Shown piece by piece: positions 10,445-17,838 of a stretch of 22,500 nucleotides of DNA. The stretch covers positions 4,700 through 27,199 of the forward strand of contig JAHBMJ010004903.1 in NCBI GenBank assembly GCA_018398765.1. The letters run 5' to 3'. Within the stretch, counting starts at the first letter, position 1. Every line of letters begins with the position of its first letter. The translations under genes and the position numbers were made by a program. The notes beneath the pieces are model-generated. The model did no database searches. It saw only the letters and a program-made list of their open reading frames with translations, and was not told the origin of the DNA. Source of the stretch: Chromera velia. Lineage: Eukaryota; Sar; Chromeraceae.

Positions 10445-10798
10445 TTAGAAAGTAGCAAGATCTAGCAAGATCTGAAGAAAAGAATTAAGCAATAAAAATA
10501 ACAAATGGAAGATATAAATTTGAAAGTCATAGGAAAACAGCAGGAATGAGAGAGGTAACACAAAGGAGGAAGGAGAAGAAGAACATTCACTGACGTACCT
10601 TCTGCCCCTCCATGGCAGCCACCACAGTCTCGAAAGCATTCCTGACCTTCTTGGCGGCAGGTTCTGTTGCATATGAGGAGAGCTCTGGTACGACGATGTC
10701 GCTGACTTTGAGCGCACCACCACATATCTCGTCAATCCAAGGGGGGGGGGGGACCTCTTCTTTCTTTGCTCCAGCGTCGACATGCTTCGAAGTTCCGT
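10445..10798 (-). CDS. 3' end of a probable minus-strand gene: two exons, product unrecognised
   Basis: Exon 10599-10798 (5' edge uncertain) encodes an acidic/amphipathic segment that includes VPPPPWIDEICGG, VVPELSSYATEPAAKKV and FETVVAAMEGQK. It ends at an AAG|GTACGT donor. An intron of 127 nt with a good pyrimidine tract (TTCTTTTCTTCAG) leads to a last exon at 10445-10471 reading ILLDLATF then stop, and the phases agree. The frame crosses a run of 12 C (G on the plus strand, 10741-10752), so an assembly error there would change the upstream part. Upstream exons were not found; a diverged copy of the exon's 5' end lies at 10849-10888. I do not recognise the protein. Confidence 0.4.
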   Translation of the reverse strand, partial: TELRSMSTLEQRKKRSPPPLGLTRYVVVRSKSATSSYQSSPHMQQNLPPRRSGMLSRLWWLPWRGRRYVSECSSSPSSFVLPLSFLLFSYDFQIYIFHLLFLLLNSFLQILLDLATF

Positions 10799-10888
10799 CT
10801 ACATGTATTGATTTTTACACATAATTTTCATTTGAAAAATGTATGTAATTTCTTTGCCTCAGCGTCGACGGGGATACCTCGAAGTTCC
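10761..10888 (-). repeat. Near-tandem duplication of about 37 bp (copies 10761-10796 and 10849-10888)
   Basis: Both copies read, on the minus strand, GGAACTTCGA, then 5 or 9 variable bases, then GTCGACGCTG and GCAAAGAAA. They are 88 bp apart. One copy forms the start of the candidate exon (V-D-A-G-A-K-K). The other encodes V-D-A-E-A-K-K after a CAG that resembles an acceptor. This suggests duplication of an exon start. Confidence 0.65.
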
Positions 10889-11099
10889 ATCTGAAAAGTA
10901 CACATGGAACCGTACATACTTTCGCGTGTATTGATAAAGCCAAAAATATTGGAAGGAAGAATGAAGAGATGAAAAACAGGATAGACACATTGGGAAGGAG
11001 GCACGGGGAATGAGTGACAGCACACGAGAATGAAGGTAAGTAAGAAAGTGTGAGAAAGACGAAGGTCTGATGAAAGAGACCGCCATGAATCACAAGAGA

Positions 11100-11443
11100 T
11101 GAGAGACCGCATTGCATCCTAAATTAAATTATTATTTTATAGATCATTGTATGCAGCCTCATGCACTCACGTTGCCTTATGTGCCCTCTCGTACGGCTAT
11201 ATTTTTGGGATACGCATCTATGTGTGCATCAGGTTTTTTAATCGACAACCCATGTACATACATACACAGACTAACTCTGGAGGAGTGTATTGTGGAATCC
11301 TACTCTATGGCGCCGCCCTTTAAGCCTTCAATAGCCTTCATATGCACTGTGACTACACTAACTAGCAACTACCTGAATGTATGAGCTCATGTGGCAGCAT
11401 ATGTACCGATGCCACACATTCCGCTACCACGTTTTCGTCCGTT

Positions 11444-11482
<39 letters not shown>

Positions 11483-11820
11483 GTTTTTGTACGTATTGCG
11501 CACATCGATCAAAATTGTCGGAGTTGAGTTTAACTTTCGCATTCAAACAACATGTCACTTGAACAATGGATATAGCATCTCTTTAGTCTAATCACTCTGA
11601 TGTCTATCTGTCATAGCTCCAGAGAGTCTCAGAAAAAGGAATAAGTGGAAACCTTGGATGATTAAATAAACCCACTGAGCTGATTGGAATTCCAGATCGC
11701 GTTAGAGCTTAAACTGATATAGAGCTGAACTTTCTGTAAACTGTTGCCTAACTAAGTGTAGCTCACGTTCCTTTTCTAGATTTTCCTTAAAGTTCTTGTC
11801 CCCGCTTTACTTTCTATCTA
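11100..11820. other. No gene seen; contains an AT microsatellite
   Basis: Stops are frequent in all frames apart from short runs. An alternating AT tract spans 11443-11482 with one interruption. Nothing coding or structural is supported beyond that. Confidence 0.5.
11443..11482. repeat. (AT)n microsatellite
   Basis: About 40 bp of alternating A and T, broken once by a C at 11470. Confidence 0.9.
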
Positions 11821-11850
11821 GACACTATAGGGTGGGACACTATAGGGTGG
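11821..11850. repeat. Perfect 15-bp direct repeat, two copies
   Basis: GACACTATAGGGTGG occurs twice back to back. It lies about 270 bp outside the left end of the inverted-repeat element, followed by a region (11880-12050) with several imperfect copies of GTGGTGATGCCAGCATG-like sequence. Confidence 0.85.
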
Positions 11851-12124
11851 CTGAACACAGTGAACAGGAGGGGTAAAACATGTGGTGACCCAGCTGGTGA
11901 TGCCACCGAGTGCGAGTCTTGGGTGACGCCGGGATTAGCCAGCATGTGGTGCTAGATGTGGTGATGCCAGCATGCAACTATCATATGTTATGCTACATAT
12001 GCTGATGTCTAGGCTGACGCAAAGCATGTGATGATGATGAGGTGACTTAACCCGCCAGCCATCGTGTCCCAATGGTAAAGGGCAGTTTGAGCATATATGC
12101 ATTGCTAGGGCGGGACTTATTGAT

Positions 12125-12146
12125 GTGTCAGAAAAGGTTCTGACAC
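12125..12146. repeat. Perfect 9-bp stem hairpin at the left terminus of the element
   Basis: GTGTCAGAA (12125-12133), loop AAGG, TTCTGACAC (12138-12146). The right terminus has only one arm (14358-14366), so the left end carries 12 additional bases (12134-12145) that create the hairpin. Confidence 0.8.
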
Positions 12147-12240
12147 TAGGCGACCACTACAAAAAAAAAATAAAAAAATAAATGTCAAAATCTTATTTTT
12201 GGTTTTCTTTTTTTTTTTTTTGAAAGCTCGATCTGCAATT

Positions 12241-12313
12241 TAGTGACCATGTTTGATTTGATTTGATTTGATTTGATTTGATTTGAGGTAGGGCTTAAGC
12301 TCAAATCAAATAT
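12241..12313 (+). repeat. Inner inverted repeat, left arm, with TTTGA pentanucleotide array
   Basis: The first 23 bases (12241-12263, starting TAGTGACCATG) match the reverse complement of 13818-13840 perfectly. They run into about seven TTTGA units. Further TCAAAT/ATTTGA motifs continue to about 12395. Such subterminal repeats are typical transposase-binding regions, but that role here is inferred. Confidence 0.8.
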
Positions 12314-12820
12314 CCAGTCAGGGAGGACCTAGTGTTTAAAGACCTATCAAATACGATCAAATATTTGATCAATATGACTTTTAACCTCAAATATGAAGGT
12401 CCCAAAAAAACTTTTGCAAGTACCGATCCGTTACGTATGCTGATTCAAATGAAAAAACCTAAATCTTGATGGTTTGCTCTCAAAAAAAAAACGTTCTGAG
12501 CTGCACTGAAATTGACGTTTCACCCCCTTTTACTTCATACAGAGGTAAACCAATCAGCTAAACGTTTTCCCAAACAGCTGTGTTGACTTTTCTGGTGCTG
12601 GAACATCTTTTATAGCCCCCTTTTTGAGTGTCTGCAAACATTTTACACCCCGTAAAGACATGTCATACAATCCGACAGGGTCGAACGGGAAGAAAGAGGC
12701 ATAATCAGGCATTTGTTTTTAGAGCCGGATACGCAAAAAAAATATGGTCCATACAAAAGGGGGCAAATGTGATTTAGTGTCAGGTGAAAATACAGGCTAA
12801 ACCAGCCTATTCGCCGTTGT

Positions 12821-13434
12821 ATGACGGACTCCTTGTACACTACAGTAGCCAAGTTCAACGCCCAGGTGAAAGAAGGGGACGTCTTGCGGATGGTGTTCAT
12901 GAAGAAGAAGAATGCCGTCAAGAGCAAAAAAGAGGAGGTCGACCACACGGAGGCAAAACCGAATGTTTCTTTGTTTGAGAAAATGATGAAGCGAACAACG
13001 GTGGGAGGACCAATTTGAAACTAAAGGAGGCGGCCGCAGACGCAAATGCTGAGAAGGCTGGGGGGAAACTTCCCCCTCCTGAGAAAGTCATCACTCCGGG
13101 TGAGGAAGGCTACCGACCTTTCTATATTCACCTCCAACGTAAGGAGCTTGTTGTCGGCCCTAGCGCGGCACAGAGGGTAGCCGAACTTACTAACTCTGGA
13201 TGCTTAGCTGCCCAGAAACAGGACGGTTCCAACACCAACAGTAATAGCAAACGTGTGCGCGGTTCTCTGTCTCACCCCGTTGTCATCTCTCCGCAACCGA
13301 ATAGAAGCCCAGGAGCACCCACTCCTGGAAAGCCGAAAAGCCAGAGAAAAAGCTCTCAGCAGCTCCCACCACCGATCGATTCGATTTACATTGAAGAAAG
13401 TGATCATGAAGAAGAGGAAAAAGAAGTGCCATAA
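12821..13434 (+). pseudogene. Broken coding region inside the inverted-repeat element
   Basis: Two protein-like segments lie in adjoining frames. 12821-13018 begins MTDSLYTTVAKFNAQVKEGD and continues with a Lys-rich part, ending in TGA. The next is open one frame back from 12979 to TAA at 13432-13434; it contains EEGYRPFYIHLQRKELVVGP and a Ser/Pro/Gln-rich tail ending in an acidic stretch. The second segment has no ATG of its own near the junction, so both are best read as one gene split by a frameshift. A third fragment upstream (from about 12665, including IIRHLFLEPDTQKKYGPYK) is in yet another frame. No transposase catalytic motif is visible; the composition looks like a host nuclear protein. 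I do not recognise the family. Confidence 0.4.
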
Positions 13435-13766
13435 AGCTGAGTGATTGTCACCTCAATTTTGGTACGTGCTCTAACTTTATCGTATCAACAAAAAGTCATA
13501 TGCAATTTCAAATCTATCAATTTTACGTTCTTAATCTCTATTAGTACTAGAGTGAGTCTCAGTGACTAGTGTATATACACTGCCACACAGGCATATTTTT
13601 TTTACGGAACTAATAAGTTATAATTTTATATATTTTTTTTTAAATTTTTGAAACACACATCAGAAATGTTCTGATAACTATTGTCATAAGAAAAATGATC
13701 AGAGTGACAGTAAGTCAGTGATTCAGTGAGGAACCCAAAGAGGTTAACCTCAAATCTTACCTCAAA

Positions 13767-13851
13767 TATCAAATATTTGAGGTTGAAGCTCAAATCAAAT
13801 CAAATCAAATCAAATATAATCAAATCAAACATGGTCACTACATGGTCACTA
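13767..13851 (-). repeat. Inner inverted repeat, right arm, with TCAAA array
   Basis: This is the reverse complement of the left inner arm. The TAGTGACCATG unit is duplicated in tandem here (13830-13851). About five TCAAA units and nearby TCAAATATTTGA-type palindromes (about 13760-13785) match the subterminal motifs of the left side. Confidence 0.8.
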
Positions 13852-14315
13852 ATCTGCATGTGCATGATGATGTCGCTGCATTGTCGCACGCCCGTGGATA
13901 TTCGATCGACTCGGAGTCCCCGCCGCAGGACCCCCACGTGGCATATGTATGCAAACCAGCCGATCACAGGCCGCGCGTGCATGCATCCCCAGCCGGCAAC
14001 TTCGCTCATGTAAATGGGCTCAGTCAAACGCCTGCAGCGGTTTGTCTGACCTTATATGGCCTTTTTGGCTCAAACACCAGCTTCGATCTAGCAGCCTACT
14101 GCAAGCTGCTTAGCGTGTGACTAACTCTATTACTGATCAAAAGACTGACTTTGATGCAAGTTTTACTATGAAAACGACCTTTGATCTAGCCTTTGATCTC
14201 TGTATCGATCGTCCAGTCCCAAGTCAGATGAATGTTAACTTTCATTAATTTTTTTGGCCAGCCTGAACATGTTTATAAACAAAAAAATAATAATAATAAA
14301 TAGGGTAAATGCTCT
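13852..14315. other. Right internal part of the element, no gene
   Basis: Between the inner and outer right repeats lie about 460 bp with no matching stretch on the left side, where the inner and outer repeats are only about 80 bp apart. One open frame (13842-14120) shows no protein-like character. A TGCATGCA octamer lies at 13978. Confidence 0.4.
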
Positions 14316-14366
14316 TTTTTTTTTTGTTTTTTTTTTTTGTATATAGTGGTCGCCTAGTTCTGACAC

Positions 14367-14966
14367 CTATAGACCTGAGGGGTTGATCTAAAACGCTCCA
14401 TCCGAGTCCATCGATATCTGCATGCAGGTGTCTCAGCGACCTCTCGACGGTGTAGATTGAGGCCTGGCAGTGGACCGCGGGGCTAGCCGTGGGGCAACCT
14501 GAATTTGGTCCTGAAACAATGTCAGAAACATTAATCCGATCGGACCAATCCTATCCCCAGTCCTATCCTATAGGGCACCAATTAAATCACTATCACCGTG
14601 ACTATCACACTACCATAACAAACACCATATCTAGCACCATATATGAATCATAATATGATTTGAACCGCAGGATTTAATTAAAATAATGCAATCTAGAAGG
14701 TAATTCTGTAGCTAGTCCTATGGATAGTACATACAAGTTATCATACAACCGCGATGATTCAGATATTTGCGACATGCCTAGCGACATACTTGTATGGCCT
14801 AGCTTTGAACTAAGCTTTCAATGTTTTGTCAAATGACTGTGTCAAGTAATCATAATGATGAATCATGACGATGGCGCATGCAGGATTGCATCAAACAATG
14901 TGGGAAATTTGAAAGGACGTAGGAAAGCACATGCCACGAAGGACTTTGCACCTGCTTCCAACAAGA
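14367..14966. other. No gene seen
   Basis: Mixed, moderately AT-rich sequence with stops in all frames. A TGCATGCA octamer lies at 14419, and weak CACCAT/CTATCAC-like repetition at about 14570-14640. No coding or RNA feature could be supported. Confidence 0.4.
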
Positions 14967-15080
14967 CAAGAAAGAAAGAAAGAAAGAAAGAAAAGAAAGA
15001 AAGAAAGAAAGAAAGAAAAGAAAGAAAGAAACAAAGAAAAGAAAGAAAGAAAGAAAGAAAGAAAAGAAAGAAAGAAAGAA

Positions 15081-15113
<33 letters not shown>

Positions 15114-15128
15114 CGATCGATCGATCGA
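14967..15128. repeat. (GAAA)n microsatellite followed by (GATC)n
   Basis: About 145 bp of AAAG tetranucleotide units with occasional phase slips, then about 18 bp of GATC units (15111-15128). Open frames through it on both strands are repeat artefacts. Confidence 0.95.
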
Positions 15129-15833
15129 AATGAAGAAAGAAAGGAACTCAGGAAAGAAGTGTCAGGGTCCCGAGTCGAGTTGCTTTGCAATCGACAGAAA
15201 GGACCTGCGATGACATACAGCTGGATCCGCTTGGCGCGGTGGTCACCCACGGCATATACGGTTTGAGTACAGGATTTTTGAACGGGAATCGAACTTACAC
15301 CAATCAATGCACAGACAGACCCCCATGTCGTGCACTTCGAAGTAGCGCTCGGTGTGGCAGACCGAGCTAGGCCCATGCATTTCATCTTTTCTCTTCCACC
15401 AGGTCTCCCCTCCGTCTCCCCGGGATGCTTTGATACAGACACACGGCTTCTTAAGCCTCTTCATTCAAACTCTCACAGCTCCCACAGGCACGCATGCACC
15501 TTTTCCTCTTTCTCCATATTTTTTCAGTACGGACTTCCAAGCCAAAGCACTCACTCCGAGACACCCCATGAGTCCTTCTCTCTCCCCATTTCCCTTCGAG
15601 GTGACGCACGCAATGTCGGTCGACCGGGGCAGTGAAGCAGAATTTGAACAAGATAGTCGAGTCAATGAACGAGCACAAACCCCTCACTTACGGCAAAAAA
15701 CTCCACCACCACTACTTTAGTCAATTGACTTTACGTACTTTTCCCATTTCCATCTCTTCCCTTCCAGAACAATTAATCACTACTTCTCGCATGTCTTTCT
15801 CTTTTTTCCTGTCCCTCCAGTCTCATTTCTGAC

Positions 15834-16165
15834 CGGCTGGATAGAGACGTTCTGATCCGCCACACTCCCCCCCCTCTTTCCGCATGCATGTCAAGACCTT
15901 GCTTCAAAGAAGCCGAAGTGACGAACGAATGAAGCTCCCTCCAGGGAGACAGGGAGGGAGCTCGGGTGATGCACGCGAATTCCTCATCCACGTCTCTCAG
16001 CACGCAGAGCTCTGCCGGAAAAGCCAATTGAAGACAGACGTACGTTAGTGCCAACGAATCCGCCGCTAATATTGCATGAAGATAGGGGGGCTCGTGGGGG
16101 GGGATCCCTCTTCCTCTTTCTTGGAAGCATGCAAGACATACCCGCTCCTCACTTGTTGACTCAAC
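15834..16165 (-). CDS. Candidate minus-strand exon, product unrecognised
   Basis: A minus-strand frame is open from 16165 to a stop at 15773. Its content is unusually protein-like, with stretches such as PPYLHAILAADSLALTYVC, AFPAELCVLRDVDEEFACIT and SPWRELHSFVTSASLKQGL. It contains no early ATG, so it would be an internal exon. A possible donor (CCG|GTCAGA) ends it at 15834. It resembles the GTCAGT donors of the five-exon gene. No acceptor with a good pyrimidine tract is visible at its 5' edge, which is the main weakness. The long purine tracts upstream on the plus strand are pyrimidine-rich on this strand, as expected for introns of a minus-strand gene. Confidence 0.3.
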
Positions 16166-16298
16166 TCACGCCACCGCACAGACATGCAGCCGTGCTGAAC
16201 CAAAAACTCTCCCTGCTTTCCTTCCTCCTGCCTAGTGGCCAATTTAAGAGAGACGTTTCCTTTCCTTTCCCTTTCCTCCCCATAGGGAGAGTAATTGA

Positions 16299-16422
16299 AT
16301 GAGTCAAGAGAGAGAGAAGCAGGGGGAAAAGGAAGGAGAAAGAAAGGAACATGCAAGCAAGCAAGCACGCAATCAAGCAAGTAAGAAAGAACGACAGAAA
16401 GAGAGAGAGAGAGAGAGAGAAA

Positions 16423-16453
<31 letters not shown>

Positions 16454-17330
16454 GAAAGAGGCAAAGGAAAAGAGGAAGCAAGGAAGAAAAGAAAAGACAG
16501 ACAGCACCAGAGAAGCGGTCAAGCAACGATGCATGCATTTATGCGTGCAAGAACAAGTGAATCAGGAAGAAACATACCATACGTTTCTTCTTCTCCCTTC
16601 TTTTGTTCAGACAGACAGACAAGCGGGCAGAAACAGAAAGAGAGAAGCAAAGAAGCCACTGTTCAATCCAGAGACGCAGTGACAGGAAGGAAGGGAGGAG
16701 AAAAGAAAGGAAGGATTCAGTGTGTCAAAACAAGGGGAAAAGCAGAAAAGGAGAAGAGAGACAAACACCCCGCTTCTTCCCTCTTCCTCTCCTCGGGCAA
16801 ACACGAGGACACCTGCCTGCCAGCCTGCCTGACACACCCACACACACTCCACCAAGATGAGACAAAGACAAGACCACTGCAGCGCCAGCGGCAGCAGCAG
16901 CAGCAACACGCGGGGCCCGACTGTCCCAAAAGCTCCCCCGATCCCCGCCTCACCCGGAACAGTCGGTTGCGCGCAAAAGAATGAAACAGAGGACAGGAGC
17001 AGCGAGGGGCATTGTAACAAGGAGCCAGAAGAAAGGAAAAGAGGAAATCACAGTGAGAAAGAGAAAGAAGGACTCAAAACGTGAGAAAGAACAGAAGAGA
17101 AGAGAAAACATCAGAAGTGGACCACAAAGAGTAGAGAGACACCATCAGATAGGTTCATTGCACCACGACATTCGATCACATTCATTGCACAAACAACAGC
17201 ACCACGACAAGGAGAGAGAAAACGAGAAAGATGGGGCAGACACACGAAGAAGAATCAAAAGAAAAGAAAGAGAAAGAAGAAAATTCTACTCAATTGACTC
17301 TAGATATGCTGCTACCATCAGAAAGCGTAA
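16299..17330 (+). repeat. Long purine-rich tract with GA and GAAA microsatellites
   Basis: About 1 kb is dominated by A and G on the plus strand, including (GA)n at about 16401-16420, (GAAA)n at 16424-16452 and many AGACA units. Lys/Arg/Glu-rich open frames here are compositional. Such tracts can be intronic on the opposite strand or form unusual DNA structures. Confidence 0.75.
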
Positions 17331-17370
17331 AAGTACAGTTGCATGCCGACCAAGGGGCCTTTCGTCACAG
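17231..17370 (+). CDS. Candidate first exon of a plus-strand gene, weak
   Basis: ATG at 17231 opens a frame with a charged N-terminus followed by non-repetitive sequence (LTLDMLLPSESVKVQLHADQ) ending at a possible donor CACAG|GTTACA. The second half stands out from the purine-rich background. Possible acceptors lie downstream (after TTCCTTCTCAG at about 17427 and TTTCTTGCAG at about 17517), but no continuing exon is convincing before the convergent EYA homologue. Confidence 0.2.
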
Positions 17371-17838
17371 GTTACATAAACCTACAATGACTGCCTGCCA
17401 CATTTTTGTTGCTTGTCTTTCCTTCTCAGACAGACCACGTGCCAGAAAGAAAGAGAGACAGAGAGACAGAGGGGTCATGTCCTTCTTTCCTTTTCCTTTC
17501 CTCTTCCTTTCTTGCAGACGGAGACAGACAGGCACATGCACACACCCGTACGCGCACACGCACGCGCACATCCCTGATCCCCCCCCTGCCGACCCTTTCT
17601 GCCCGCCTCTTCACCCACGAACATGAAGAGCTCGGCAGAAAGGGAGAGAGAGATCCTCCCTCATCTGCTACAACTGAAATTTTCCTTCCTTCCACACCCC
17701 ACGCTCACCCCACCCACAATTTTCCTTTCATTCAAATCTGAATACCTCCCTTCCATCTATTTTTCTTTCATTCAAATGTTGAGCCTCCCCATCACCTTCA
17801 TTGCCTCCTTTCCTGTTTCTCCCTTTCCAAGCAATTCC
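17371..17838. other. 3' flank of the EYA homologue, pyrimidine-rich
   Basis: Contains CA/CG-rich repeats around 17535-17570 and long CT-rich stretches. No gene is supported. The imperfect direct repeat TTTCATTCAAAT occurs at about 17726 and 17767. It probably includes the 3' UTR of the minus-strand EYA gene; no terminator or polyadenylation signal was identified. Confidence 0.4.

Larger units (their letters stand above)
12125..14366. mobile_element. Inverted-repeat DNA element (about 2.24 kb) with nested TIRs and a broken internal gene
   Basis: The left end (from 12125) reads GTGTCAGAA, 12 extra bases, then CTAGGCGACCACTA (12146-12159) and an A-rich tract. The right end, read inward on the other strand from 14366, is GTGTCAGAA directly followed by CTAGGCGACCACTA and an A-rich tract. 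A second, inner pair of inverted repeats lies at about 12241-12313 and 13767-13851. CACTA followed by A-rich sequence recalls CACTA-type elements, but the repeat continues outside that motif, so I do not assign a superfamily. No transposase motif is recognisable and no target-site duplication is clear. It is probably non-autonomous, and its age and activity are unknown. Confidence 0.65.

Noticed and set aside
12146..14357. CACTA superfamily assignment from CACTACAAAA-like ends
   Set aside because: The inverted repeat extends outside the CACTA motif (CTAGGCGAC precedes it on both sides), and no transposase or 3-bp duplication was found.
14931..15266. Lys/Arg/Glu-rich frames (and Phe/Ser-rich frames opposite) over the GAAA repeat
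   Set aside because: They are translations of a tetranucleotide microsatellite, without any non-repetitive coding sequence.
15285..15372. tRNA-like signals on the minus strand (TAGCTCGGT near a GTTCGATTCCC box)
   Set aside because: The T-stem flanking the B-box-like sequence does not pair and no cloverleaf could be drawn. A decayed tRNA-derived SINE is possible but unsupported.
16066..16538. Minus-strand frames rich in Leu, Ser and Phe that look like membrane proteins
   Set aside because: They arise from CT-rich sequence opposite the GA tract. The hydrophobicity is compositional.
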